From contig NZ_JAHPRO010000003.1 of the NCBI RefSeq assembly GCF_025562455.1, positions 124,001 to 188,000 of the forward strand: a DNA stretch of 64,000 bases, in the 5' to 3' direction. The stretch is from Acinetobacter sp. WU_MDCI_Axc73. GTDB lineage: Bacteria; Pseudomonadota; Gammaproteobacteria; Pseudomonadales; Moraxellaceae. Positions within the stretch are counted from its first letter, which is position 1. Each line of letters starts with the position of its first letter. Positions 52,945 to 61,893 of this stretch are shown in pieces. The notes beneath the pieces are model-generated. The model ran no database searches and was not told where the DNA came from. It saw only the letters and a program-made list of their open reading frames with translations. Made by a program: the position numbers and the translations under genes.

Positions 52945-54500
52945 GAGGCATTTACCTCGGGATTAGTAAGTGCTAACTTCTTTTCAAGCTTTTGTCTGGA
53001 CTTGGTTTGTATCGGATGAATATTTCGGACAATAAATAATCCCAAGCCAGCAAACAGAATAAAGAAAATATCGACTCTTAAAAATAGCCAGTAACTTCTT
53101 AAGTCTGTAATCAGATGATTCTGGATTAAATAAATAACATTGAAAAAAGGGAGGGCGATAGCCAAAAGGATAAAAATGCTGAGTTGCGAACGCCATAGCC
53201 AGTGTTTTTTTGTGGAGATTGCCAAGATAAAACTAGCAAGCCAGACAATAAAAAAGGTATAGATTTCATAGTTAGGCATTGCAGGTTGTAAATCGATAAA
53301 ACGATTACTATATAGATAAGCCATCATAGAAATGGGTAAACCTACAAAAGTGGCAACATTCAAACGGTCAACCAGATAATGTCCAAAATGAAATGTATTT
53401 GTTTTATTTTGAATTTGACGTTTTAGGCTCCACAGTAACAAACCTGATGCAATCATAAAACAGCCTAAAATACCTGAAAAGAAAAAAGCAAGGCGCAATA
53501 ACGGTTGAGCAAAAGTCGCCATGTGTAAACCATATACCCCAAAACTTAATGTGGCAATGGAACTATCATTTCGTGTGGCAGCTAACTGCTTTCCTGTCGT
53601 TGCATCAAAGGTAATTTGTGGCTTATTGCCTGTAATGGAATGATCTTCAGCTTGACTAATCGTGATTTGAGCTTGATTAGTATTGGGTTTATCCGCCGTA
53701 ATGGAGTCGATTTGCTTATTTCCCCATTGAGTTTGTGCTTTGGCAAGCAGAACTTCGAGAGGTAAATTTTTCATGTCTATAGGAGGTTGTTTGTTTTCTA
53801 TAACATTGGTGCGAATTTCTTTAAAGAATTGAAAAGAGTTCTCTGGATAAAGTTTTTTCATTCCAAACGGTAAATAGATATAAAAGAAAATTGCCAAACC
53901 TGTAAAAGTAATCATCAAGAAAAATGGTAGAGCAATTACGGATGAAACATTATGAAAATCTAGCCATGAGCGCTGCGACTTAAATGTCCTGAGCGTAAAG
54001 AAATCGGTAATGATTTTTTTATGGGTAATGATCCCTGAAATCAGGGCAATCAGCATAATAAATGCTGCTATACAGACGATGATCCGACCAATAATGACGG
54101 GAAAACCAAAAAGTTGATAATGAAAGGCATAAAAGAAATCTCCACCTTGCGTTGCAGAAAGACTTAGTTCTTTGCCTGTCGTGGCATCGAGGGTTTTACT
54201 TTCATAACCGCCATCTGCTTTTTGCCAATATATATTAGTAACAGGGGACTGTTTAGTTGCAACACCGATATACCAACTTTTAGCGCCAGACGCATTTTTT
54301 TGTAAATATTGATAGGCTGTTTGAATGGCAGTTTCTTGGTTGATATCATATTGGGCAAGTTTAGGCTGCATCCATAAATTAATTTCGTGACGATAATAAG
54401 AGGCTGTCCCCATCAAAAAAATAGCAAATAGTAACCACCCGAGCAGTAATCCTGTCCAAGAGTGTAACCATGCCATCGACTGTCGAATACTCTTATGCAT
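52941..54500 (-). CDS. PepSY-domain membrane protein
   Basis: A 519-residue inner-membrane protein of the PepSY_TM type. The first helix follows SIRQSMAWLHSWTGLLLGWLL; a periplasmic PepSY domain (about 45-115) contains GAKSWYIGV and YESKTLDATTGKEL. A four-helix bundle follows with WLDFHNVSSVIALPFFLMIT, a second PepSY-like domain with ITFDATTGKQLA, and VYGLHMATFAQPLLRLAFF. His residues in the helices resemble those of heme- or iron-reductase proteins such as the FoxB/PiuB group. A role in releasing iron from imported siderophores is inferred from context. Confidence 0.85.
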   Translation of the reverse strand: MHKSIRQSMAWLHSWTGLLLGWLLFAIFLMGTASYYRHEINLWMQPKLAQYDINQETAIQTAYQYLQKNASGAKSWYIGVATKQSPVTNIYWQKADGGYESKTLDATTGKELSLSATQGGDFFYAFHYQLFGFPVIIGRIIVCIAAFIMLIALISGIITHKKIITDFFTLRTFKSQRSWLDFHNVSSVIALPFFLMITFTGLAIFFYIYLPFGMKKLYPENSFQFFKEIRTNVIENKQPPIDMKNLPLEVLLAKAQTQWGNKQIDSITADKPNTNQAQITISQAEDHSITGNKPQITFDATTGKQLAATRNDSSIATLSFGVYGLHMATFAQPLLRLAFFFSGILGCFMIASGLLLWSLKRQIQNKTNTFHFGHYLVDRLNVATFVGLPISMMAYLYSNRFIDLQPAMPNYEIYTFFIVWLASFILAISTKKHWLWRSQLSIFILLAIALPFFNVIYLIQNHLITDLRSYWLFLRVDIFFILFAGLGLFIVRNIHPIQTKSRQKLEKKLALTNPEVNAS

Positions 54501-54503
54501 GAT

Positions 54504-54797
54504 TTAGCCCAATCCTAATGCCAGAAAAACACAGATACCACTTGCGACAACACTATAAATGGTTAGTTTTAATAATGATGGTACGCAAAATGCGATGATG
54601 ACAAAAATGACATAAAATAAAATGGAGCAAAATGCTGCCAAATAAACAGATTCAGCTTTTGGCATCATCATATTAAAAATATAAGCCAAAGCCACACTAA
54701 AAAAAGCAGTGCAGACAAAACCGAGAATAAAGGCAATTACAAAGCGATAGAACACTGTAAATCGGTAAGCGATGGAAAGTGACTGTGTTTTACTCAT
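54504..54797 (-). CDS. DUF3649-like small membrane protein
   Basis: A 97-residue protein with about three membrane helices, starting SIAYRFTVFYRFVIAFILG. It matches the DUF3649 layout and lies three bases upstream of the PepSY gene, as in other siderophore-receptor operons. Its role in iron acquisition is unknown. Confidence 0.68.
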   Translation of the reverse strand: MSKTQSLSIAYRFTVFYRFVIAFILGFVCTAFFSVALAYIFNMMMPKAESVYLAAFCSILFYVIFVIIAFCVPSLLKLTIYSVVASGICVFLALGLG

Positions 54798-54860
54798 AAT
54801 GTCTTGCTTCTTTTAAAATGCTTAAGCCAAGCCTCGTATCCAAGGCTTGGCTTAATAGAC

Positions 54861-57017
54861 TTAGTATTTAAATTTTACAGCAACGGTATAGTTGGCAGGT
54901 TCACCATAAAAAGCTTGCCCATCAGGGAAACTATTTAGATATTTCTTATCTGTAATATTATTTCCATTGGCTTGCAAACTGATATGTTCATTCACATCAT
55001 AACTAGCCATTATATCTACCAAAGCGTAAGCATCTTGTTTGATCAGATTCGGATTACCTAAGCTAACATCATAAAGTTTAACTGAATCTTGCCAACGTAA
55101 ACCTGCTCCAAGTTTTAGTTTTGGTAAAACTGGAACAGTATAAGTTGCCAGTAAATTCAAAGTTTGAGTTGGGTTATACGTTCGGGCTTCTCCGCCATTC
55201 TTTTTATCTTTAATGCTAAATTGTGCATAACCAAGTGAAAGATTGACATAATCTGTGAGTTGACCTGCTAAACCAACTTCGACACCTTGCGAAGTGTAAT
55301 CACGAGGTAAACTAGTGTGATCTAATGGTTTGTCAGACGCTCTAACTGGGTAGTTGTTCTGTTCAGTTTTAAAGATAGCCAGCGTTCCTGCTAGTTTATT
55401 ATCTAACCATGAACTTTTCATACCCACTTCGTAGCTTTTACCGTCAATAGGTTTTAATGCTTTATTGTCTACACCTGCACCAGTTTGGGGTCTAAAAATT
55501 GAAGTATAACTTGCATAACCTGTATATTCGGGAGTGAAATTATAGGTAATGCCTGCGTATGGTGAGAATTTGTCTTCATCATATGACATGTCTGAGCCAT
55601 AACTATCACCTTTGCTCGTAGCTTGAACATAATTACCGCCAAGTAATACTCTTAAATCATCCGTAAGGTGTAAGCGGGTCGCTGCATAAAAAGAATCAAT
55701 TTCTTGTTTATAGTTAGCTGCTTCTGAAAAATCTGACCAAGTCACAGATTGCGGAGTCCAGCTATCCCAATTTGTTGTAAGTTGGCTCAAATATCCTAGT
55801 GAATTATCATTGTTGATGTTAGCGTCGTTAATAAAACCACTGGATTGTTGATCATGTTGTTTATTTTCTACGTGATTGTAACCTAGTGCAGCTTCATGTT
55901 CCTGACCAAAAAGTGCATAACTCCCTTGTAAGTCAAAATTGAATAAATTCTTCTCGTTTCTTTCTTTGCCGCCCCAAGCTGTTAAAGATACATCGCTGCC
56001 TTGTGCCGTTGGGCTTCCGTAATAGTAAAGTAATCTACTGTCATGTTCAGTTTTCGTATAGTTATAAGTGAGCTTAGCTGTCCATTTTTCACCTAACTTT
56101 TGTTTTAATTCTGCGAAAGCTTCTTGGGTTTTATGATCCCAATGTGCCCAATCTGGGTTGGGATTATATGAACGGCTATAAGAAATTTGCTGACCATTAT
56201 TATCTAAAAGTGGTAAAGCTCCCCAGTTGTTTGCATTCGGATTATTCTGCTGTTCGCTATAACCTAATGTGAGTGTAGTAGAGTCAGTTAAATCAGCATC
56301 CAGAATACCTGCAAAACCATTTTTTTCAGATGAATAACGATCAAGATAAGAGTCGCCAGTTTGCTCAAAACCCATGATTCGGCCGCGTACACGACCATCT
56401 TTAGTTAAAGATCCAGATACATCTGCTTCATAACGTTGTGTATCCCAAGAACCATAACTGATTCCAGCATTGGCTTGAAATGCTTTAGTCGGGCGTTTTC
56501 GAATATTATCAATCGTGGCACTTGGATCACCGAAAGCATTGGTAAGTGCATCAGCACCTTTAATCACTTCGACTCGATCATAAAAATACGTATCTGGATT
56601 GGTGTTGTTATAATTGTAATTCGAAAGTGGAAAACCTACGCCATCAGTCAAAATGTTTGATATTTCAAAACCGCGAGACATATAGGTGGTACGTTCTGTT
56701 TCCTGATTCGAAACTGTGACGCCAGGAGTATTTTCAAGAACTTGACGCGTTGAGTTTAAATTAAAGTCATCCATTTGCTGACGAGTGACAACATTGATCG
56801 TCTGAGGCGTTTCCTGAGCATCAATATTGAGCTTGGTTGCACTGCTACTTTTTTTGATGATATAGGATTTAGTCTGTTCTGAACTTTGATTACCAGAAGC
56901 ATCCGCCTGAAGTTCGATCACAGGTAAAGTGGTATCTTCTGCATGCGCAAGATGCACTTGGAAGATTGCTAGTGTGATCAGTGATAACTTAAATAAAAGT
57001 GGGTTGGATGTGGTCAT
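54861..57017 (-). CDS. TonB-dependent siderophore receptor
   Basis: A 718-residue outer-membrane receptor. A signal peptide (1-26) is followed by the plug domain with ETPQTINVVTRQQMDDFNLN, QVLENTPGVTVS and YMSRGFEISNILTDGVGFPL, and the 22-strand barrel ending in TVAVKFKY. No extra N-terminal signalling domain is present, so it does not directly control a sigma factor. The RTTYMSRGFEI signature resembles FhuE/FpvA-type hydroxamate receptors, so a ferric hydroxamate siderophore is a reasonable guess. It heads the operon and has two Fur-box-like sites upstream. Confidence 0.9.
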   Translation of the reverse strand: MTTSNPLLFKLSLITLAIFQVHLAHAEDTTLPVIELQADASGNQSSEQTKSYIIKKSSSATKLNIDAQETPQTINVVTRQQMDDFNLNSTRQVLENTPGVTVSNQETERTTYMSRGFEISNILTDGVGFPLSNYNYNNTNPDTYFYDRVEVIKGADALTNAFGDPSATIDNIRKRPTKAFQANAGISYGSWDTQRYEADVSGSLTKDGRVRGRIMGFEQTGDSYLDRYSSEKNGFAGILDADLTDSTTLTLGYSEQQNNPNANNWGALPLLDNNGQQISYSRSYNPNPDWAHWDHKTQEAFAELKQKLGEKWTAKLTYNYTKTEHDSRLLYYYGSPTAQGSDVSLTAWGGKERNEKNLFNFDLQGSYALFGQEHEAALGYNHVENKQHDQQSSGFINDANINNDNSLGYLSQLTTNWDSWTPQSVTWSDFSEAANYKQEIDSFYAATRLHLTDDLRVLLGGNYVQATSKGDSYGSDMSYDEDKFSPYAGITYNFTPEYTGYASYTSIFRPQTGAGVDNKALKPIDGKSYEVGMKSSWLDNKLAGTLAIFKTEQNNYPVRASDKPLDHTSLPRDYTSQGVEVGLAGQLTDYVNLSLGYAQFSIKDKKNGGEARTYNPTQTLNLLATYTVPVLPKLKLGAGLRWQDSVKLYDVSLGNPNLIKQDAYALVDIMASYDVNEHISLQANGNNITDKKYLNSFPDGQAFYGEPANYTVAVKFKY

Positions 57018-57030
57018 GAGATAAAGTAAT

Positions 57031-57049
57031 GTGAATAATTCTCATTTAT
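57031..57049 (-). promoter_or_regulatory. Fur-box-like site of the receptor operon
   Basis: On the minus strand ATAAATGAGAATTATTCAC matches 13 of 19 bases of the Fur consensus, including the central AATGAGAAT core. It lies 14 bases before the receptor ATG, so bound Fur would block both promoter and ribosome access. Confidence 0.65.
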
Positions 57050-57076
57050 TTTATTATTTAGCTAAATGCTCTACAA

Positions 57077-57095
57077 TCTAATTCTCATCGTAAAT
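57077..57095 (-). promoter_or_regulatory. Second Fur-box-like site
   Basis: On the minus strand ATTTACGATGAGAATTAGA shares the ATGAGAAT half of the consensus. It is weaker than the first site. Two sites in this spacing fit a Fur-regulated promoter. Confidence 0.45.
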
Positions 57096-57237
57096 TATGA
57101 TAGCAATCATACTTGTAAATGTAATTTTAGATAGAAATATGTAACAGTCTGACAAACGATAAAAGATAACTTGGAATGATTTGATTATAAAAACCATATG
57201 TTAATATGCTTTAAGCTAAAAATTTGACATAGGACGC

Positions 57238-58419
57238 TTGCAATTGTCTACACGAAAACTAAAAATTGGCATTGTGGTTGGGGAAGTTTCAGGTGATACC
57301 TTAGGTGTGAAACTGATGCAAAGTTTTCGTGAGCAGGGCATTGATGCTGAATTTGAAGGTATAGGCGGCCCACAAATGATTGCGGAAGGATTTAAAAGCT
57401 ATTATCCGATGGAAATATTATCGGTGATGGGGATCGTTGAAGTTTTAAAAGATTTAAAAAAATTATTCGCTGTCCGCGATGGACTTGTTGATGCTTGGAC
57501 AGCGCAACCTATTGATGTTTTTATTGGGATTGATGCGCCAGATTTTAATTTAAGACTCTCTAAGACACTCAAAGAAAAAAATCTGCCAATTAAAACCGTA
57601 CAGTATGTAAGTCCATCCGTATGGGCATGGCGACAAGGACGAGTACATGGCATCAAGAAAACCATTGATTTAGTGTTATGCCTATTTCCATTTGAAAAGA
57701 ATTTTTATCAACAATATGGTGTGCCAGCAGCTTTTGTTGGACATCCATTGGCAAAACAACTGCCTTTAAATAATCCGATTCAGGATGCAAAGCAAGCTTT
57801 GGGATTAAACACTGAGAAGACCTATATCGCGTTGTTGCCAGGAAGTCGTAGAGGTGAAGTGGAACGGTTGTTACCCATGTTATTGGGAGCGGCTAAAATT
57901 TTATCTAGTCGATATCCCAATATTGAATATTTGATTCCTGCAATTAGTGACGCGCGTAAGACTCAAATACAAAATAGTGTTGCGCAATGTGATCCAGCGC
58001 TTATTGCTAAACTACATATTCTTGAAAATACCGATACAGATTCCAAGATTGGACGAATGGTGATGAATGCCAGTGATATTGTGGCATTGGCATCAGGTAC
58101 AGCGACCTTAGAGGCGATGTTGTTACATCGACCAATGGTGACTTTTTACAAACTGAATGCTTTAACCTATTTTATTGCAAAACTTTTAGTCAAAATTCAA
58201 TATTATTCATTGCCAAATATTATCGCTGGCAAAAAAGTGATAGAAGAATTGATACAAAAACAAGCTACGCCTGAACGTTTGGCTCAAGAAATTGAATCTC
58301 TGATGAATATAGAAAAATCTCAGATTCAGGTGATGCAACATCTTTCGATGCATAAAAGACTCATTTCTGGTGATACCGAAGATCCCGTTCAAGCAATTTT
58401 AAGCCTATTAGACCATTAA
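57238..58419 (+). CDS. lpxB: Lipid-A-disaccharide synthase LpxB
   Basis: A 393-residue peripheral-membrane glycosyltransferase that joins UDP-diacylglucosamine and lipid X into the lipid A disaccharide. It shows KIGIVVGEVSGDTLGVKLM, EFEGIGGPQM, VFIGIDAPDFNLRLSKTLK, VSPSVWAWRQGRVHGIKK, FVGHPLAKQLP, LLPGSRRGEVERLLP and LASGTATLEAM. No ATG is available: the start must be TTG at 57238 or 57244, with AGGA nearby. It stands apart from other lpx genes and ends in a palindromic terminator. Confidence 0.93.
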   Translation: MQLSTRKLKIGIVVGEVSGDTLGVKLMQSFREQGIDAEFEGIGGPQMIAEGFKSYYPMEILSVMGIVEVLKDLKKLFAVRDGLVDAWTAQPIDVFIGIDAPDFNLRLSKTLKEKNLPIKTVQYVSPSVWAWRQGRVHGIKKTIDLVLCLFPFEKNFYQQYGVPAAFVGHPLAKQLPLNNPIQDAKQALGLNTEKTYIALLPGSRRGEVERLLPMLLGAAKILSSRYPNIEYLIPAISDARKTQIQNSVAQCDPALIAKLHILENTDTDSKIGRMVMNASDIVALASGTATLEAMLLHRPMVTFYKLNALTYFIAKLLVKIQYYSLPNIIAGKKVIEELIQKQATPERLAQEIESLMNIEKSQIQVMQHLSMHKRLISGDTEDPVQAILSLLDH

Positions 58420-58424
58420 GCGTA

Positions 58425-58450
58425 AAAATGGAGCAATGATTGCTCCATTT
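58425..58450. terminator. Palindromic terminator, lpxB / DUF2797
   Basis: AAATGGAGCAA-TGA-TTGCTCCATTT forms a perfect 11-base-pair stem between the convergent stop codons. The T-tract is short on either strand, so termination may be partial. Confidence 0.8.
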
Positions 58451-58469
58451 CTTCAACTTATCGTAAGGT

Positions 58470-59342
58470 TTAAGCGCGGAGAATCAGCTCGTAACCAGTG
58501 TATTTTCTTACATTGATGACGCCAATATCAAAAATTAAATATTGCCCTTTGATCCCGTGCAGAACACCTCGAATTTTGGGTGTTTTATCCAAGTTGAGAG
58601 ATTTAATTTTTTCTGGATATTGTTGAACTGGATAAACAAATTCTCTTGGTTGTTCATTTTCCAGTAATTCTACAGTTTCATCAAATTCAAGGTTTTGCCC
58701 AAACTCTTCACGAATCGTTTGAATTTTGGGTGCAAACTCTTCAATGATCTGATCACGTTGTTCAACTAAGTTCAGTGGTTCAGCTTCACCTTTTAACAGT
58801 TTGCGCCAATCCGTTTTATCTGCAACTTGAGTACCAAATAAAATTTCAAGCTGACCTGATAAGCGTCGTGATCCAACTTTTAAAATAGGTAAAGCTTGTG
58901 TTGCACCTTGATCCAACCAACGTGTAGGCATGTGACTTACGCGTGTAATGCCAACTTTAAGTGCACTCGAATTTGCTAGATAAACAATATGTGGTTGAAA
59001 GCAAACGTTGTGGGCAAAGTCATCTTCACGGCATGTTCCAAGATGATAATGACAGGTTTCAGGCTTCATGATGCAAAGATCACATTCAGCTTTTGTCTTA
59101 AAACACTTGAAACAATGTCCTTGAGAATACGATTTAGGTGTTTTAGCACCGCAAGATGTACAATAAATATTTCCAGTCCACTCAATTTCAACTTCTTGAC
59201 CTGGTACAAAAGGCAGATCAATTTCTGAACGGTCTAATATAAATTTGTATTCAACATTTGCCTTGCTTGCTTGCTGATCAGTTACACTACAGTCTTTAAG
59301 CGCTGCGTGCATTTTATGACAAATGCCTTGTAGTTCCATCAA
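58470..59342 (-). CDS. DUF2797-like zinc-binding protein
   Basis: A 290-residue protein. A cluster of Cys/His pairs lies at about 60-115 (YCTSCGAKTPKSYSQGHCFK, CDLCIMKPETCHYHLGTC), typical of DUF2797 zinc binding. It is followed by a GIY-YIG-like segment, VYLANSSALKVGITR, with RWLDQGATQALPI. No function is established; related domains are nucleases, but catalytic residues are not complete here as far as can be seen. It is divergent from the next gene by 29 bases, implying shared promoter DNA. Confidence 0.75.
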   Translation of the reverse strand: MMELQGICHKMHAALKDCSVTDQQASKANVEYKFILDRSEIDLPFVPGQEVEIEWTGNIYCTSCGAKTPKSYSQGHCFKCFKTKAECDLCIMKPETCHYHLGTCREDDFAHNVCFQPHIVYLANSSALKVGITRVSHMPTRWLDQGATQALPILKVGSRRLSGQLEILFGTQVADKTDWRKLLKGEAEPLNLVEQRDQIIEEFAPKIQTIREEFGQNLEFDETVELLENEQPREFVYPVQQYPEKIKSLNLDKTPKIRGVLHGIKGQYLIFDIGVINVRKYTGYELILRA

Positions 59343-59371
59343 TTTAAACTCACATCAAAAAGGTTGCAGTT

Positions 59372-59833
59372 ATGGCTGAATTAAATGTCATCACTTCTAT
59401 GCTAGACGATTTATCAAGTGAACAGCCCATACATACTGCACTCTGTATAGGTCAAAATATTGACCAAAATAGCGCAATCCAGTGGCACTATTTTAACGTA
59501 AATGAGTTTTTAAATCTGCCTTTTAGCCAGCGTTATGATCTTGGTTTTGTAGTTTTTGATACGCCGTTAATGGGAGCAATTTCAGATATCGAAAAGTCTC
59601 AGTTATTAGTGAAACTACGTGATTTGATGGCAAAAAGGATTGTAGTGGTCAGTAAGCGTCAGGACGAAAAATTACTAAGAGCTTTGGGTTTTACTCAATT
59701 GATTGATAAAACTTCTCATGATGCAGATTTTGCATTATGGCAATTTAATATTTTGACCTATAAGCATGTACCAGATTGGTTTAACTCCAAATTCTGGGCA
59801 AATCCTGAAAACTGGGATAAGTTTCGCTGGTAA
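59372..59833 (+). CDS. DUF6231-like hypothetical protein
   Basis: A 153-residue cytoplasmic protein. Visible features are a Rossmann-like stretch (YDLGFVVFDTPLMGAISDIE, RIVVVSKRQDEKLLRALGF) and a highly characteristic C-terminus, NPENWDKFRW. It resembles DUF6231 proteins found in gammaproteobacteria; the name is from memory of the pattern and uncertain. No function is known. It may pair with the divergent DUF2797-like gene. Confidence 0.6.
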   Translation: MAELNVITSMLDDLSSEQPIHTALCIGQNIDQNSAIQWHYFNVNEFLNLPFSQRYDLGFVVFDTPLMGAISDIEKSQLLVKLRDLMAKRIVVVSKRQDEKLLRALGFTQLIDKTSHDADFALWQFNILTYKHVPDWFNSKFWANPENWDKFRW

Positions 59834-59942
59834 TTTTTCAAAGTCAGCTTATCGTGCAAAAATAAACAATTTGTTTTTTGAAAAGAACTTGGTATCTGGT
59901 CTATTCTGAAGATGGGATTCTAATCTTCAGGATAAATACAAC

Positions 59943-60584
59943 ATGACGGATTTAACTAATATTGTTGAGATGCTAGCCAAACAGGCAATGGGTGGTCAAC
60001 AATCCTCTCAGGGTGGTCTAGGTGGTATTTTAGGCTCGGTATTAGGGCAGTTAGGTGCAAACCAGCAGACTCAAAATCAGGGCAATACTCAAACTCAAAA
60101 TACGGATTCTGGACTCGGTGGTATTTTGGGTTCGGTGTTGAATCAATTGGGTGGTGGAGCGAATAATCAGACTGCAAGTAATCAAAGTTCAAGTAATAGC
60201 TCAGGTAGTCCCACACAGACATTATTGATTGCAGTCGTGCCTTTGATTTTGGCATGGATTCAGCAACAGGGCGGTCTACAGGGCGCTTTGGATAAACTTA
60301 GAAATGTAGGTTTAGGTTCTCAAGTGAAAAGTTGGGTTGACCCTGAACAAAGCAATAACAATGTAGCTCCTCAAAATGTTCAGCAATTATTTGATGATCG
60401 GCAGGTCGAGCAGGTTGCTGAACAAACACAAGTTCCTAAGCAAGATATTTATGGAGCCATTTCATCTGTGTTGCCTCAGATTATTAATTCATTGACTCCA
60501 CAGGGCGATCAGACCAATCATCAAGAAGCCAATCAGGACATACAAAGCGAACTCAATATGGTGTCAGGATTTTTAAAGAGATAA
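59943..60584 (+). CDS. DUF937 (YidB-type) protein
   Basis: A 213-residue protein. The N-terminal part is low in complexity with a twofold repeat of GGLGGILGSVLGQLG separated by Gln/Asn-rich spacers. A hydrophobic segment TLLIAVVPLILAWIQ follows, and the C-terminal YidB-like domain contains DDRQVEQVAEQTQVPKQDIY and SVLPQIINSLTPQG. No enzymatic function is known. The duplication within the N-terminal region suggests slippage or unit gain. It converges with the next gene on a strong shared terminator. Confidence 0.75.
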   Translation: MTDLTNIVEMLAKQAMGGQQSSQGGLGGILGSVLGQLGANQQTQNQGNTQTQNTDSGLGGILGSVLNQLGGGANNQTASNQSSSNSSGSPTQTLLIAVVPLILAWIQQQGGLQGALDKLRNVGLGSQVKSWVDPEQSNNNVAPQNVQQLFDDRQVEQVAEQTQVPKQDIYGAISSVLPQIINSLTPQGDQTNHQEANQDIQSELNMVSGFLKR

Positions 60585-60585
60585 A

Positions 60586-60624
60586 ATATAAGCCTTTCAG
60601 GCTATTTGCCTGAAAGGCTTATAT
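60586..60624. terminator. Bidirectional terminator, DUF937 / DUF6670
   Basis: A 17-base-pair perfect stem, ATATAAGCCTTTCAGGC with its complement, around the loop TATTT. It sits exactly between the two convergent stop codons. Confidence 0.92.
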
Positions 60625-61785
60625 TTAAATGATTGAAATGCTTTGCTGAGATTGCCCTAATGGTGAAATATCATTCGGATAAGGGCAAATTTCAGTTTGC
60701 TCAACTACATCGATATATTCTAAATAACCTTGACCCATCCTTTGACATGAATACAAATGATCATCCACTTCAAACTCAAAAGCTGCGGCATAGCCAAGTC
60801 CAACACCGTACTGAAACGTACTATTGATTTTGGCTTTAATCATTAAATAGGGTTCTTGGTTTTGGTTGAATATTTTCCATTCAAAGCTTTTGGGTAAAAG
60901 GGTGTATTGCCCAAAAGGTGATAGGGTTGGTCTGTCCTGATACTCGCTAATACTAAACTCAACATTATCATAGACTTCGCATAGACCACTTTTATGCCTG
61001 ATATAAGCTTTATAGCTCATTGTTTTTGCAGCCATATCAATTTTAGATAAGATCAATTGGCGATGGTCATCCAAATTGATAATTTGATAAGTTACAAAAT
61101 TTACTGGAACTTTATCTGTTAGTGATAAGGGGTGAGGGAGCAAACTATATGGAGTAGCTGCTCTTGCAAATTCAAATGTTCCTGTACCACAAACAGGGTA
61201 ACGTTCACACTGAATATAAAAGAATCCATCATAGTGCATCACTAAACTGAGATGATCGTATAAAGGGGTTTTCATCATCCAAGAGCTGTGACGACTTACA
61301 TCAATCTTGAATTGAAGCTCAATACCTTGAAAATGTGCTTTTACATGAAATTCTGGATAATTGCCTTCAATTAAAAGCTCACGACCAAATAACATTTTAT
61401 TTGAAGTATGTACGATATCATCACCATCTAAAATATGGTTTTGCAACAATGCTGAAGATTCAAAAGCGGTACTCATAAAAACTGTGGCATTTTTTCTTGG
61501 AGAAGTATGTTGTAGTTCGTCCTGATCATAGCAAAGCAAGCCTGTTCTCCCTAAAATCGCTGAGATATTTAGATACTGTAAGGGCATAGGAAGATCAGGA
61601 AAGTTAAATCCATAACGGGTGCATGAATAAAAAGGATGATCAAAATACGGTTGGATCATGGGATCTTGTTGGAAGATTTGACGTGAAAAAGTCGTGGAAT
61701 GATCTACTAATGGAGTAAGGTGGTTTAGGGTTTTTGCCAATAGTTCGGCACGGGGAGATAATTTGGGAAGAGAGAAAAGATTCAT
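60625..61785 (-). CDS. DUF6670-like hypothetical protein
   Basis: A 386-residue protein with no signal peptide or clear membrane helix. Conserved-looking segments are PYFDHPFYSCTRYGFNFPDL, HTSNKMLFGRELLIEGNYPE and QCERYPVCGTGTFEFARA. It resembles proteins annotated DUF6670 in Acinetobacter, often with lipid-related neighbours; the name is tentative. No function is known. A TetR-type palindrome upstream suggests inducible expression. Confidence 0.6.
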   Translation of the reverse strand: MNLFSLPKLSPRAELLAKTLNHLTPLVDHSTTFSRQIFQQDPMIQPYFDHPFYSCTRYGFNFPDLPMPLQYLNISAILGRTGLLCYDQDELQHTSPRKNATVFMSTAFESSALLQNHILDGDDIVHTSNKMLFGRELLIEGNYPEFHVKAHFQGIELQFKIDVSRHSSWMMKTPLYDHLSLVMHYDGFFYIQCERYPVCGTGTFEFARAATPYSLLPHPLSLTDKVPVNFVTYQIINLDDHRQLILSKIDMAAKTMSYKAYIRHKSGLCEVYDNVEFSISEYQDRPTLSPFGQYTLLPKSFEWKIFNQNQEPYLMIKAKINSTFQYGVGLGYAAAFEFEVDDHLYSCQRMGQGYLEYIDVVEQTEICPYPNDISPLGQSQQSISII

Positions 61786-61790
61786 AAAAA

Positions 61791-61848
61791 TAGCCTGTCT
61801 AGTTATAAATTATACTGTTCAGTGTATAAATCTTTAAACGACAGGCTA
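61791..61848. promoter_or_regulatory. Nested palindromes upstream of 61785 gene
   Basis: Outer arms TAGCCTGTC (61791-61799) and GACAGGCTA (61840-61848) flank the inner palindrome TATACTGTTCAGTGTATA (61811-61828) with the core ACTG-TT-CAGT. The inner element looks like a TetR-type operator near the start of the minus-strand gene. The outer arms could form a hairpin after the convergently oriented upstream gene. Confidence 0.5.
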
Positions 61849-61893
61849 CAGACCTTAATGAGTCACTTTTAAGTCAGTTAAGGACACAATATG

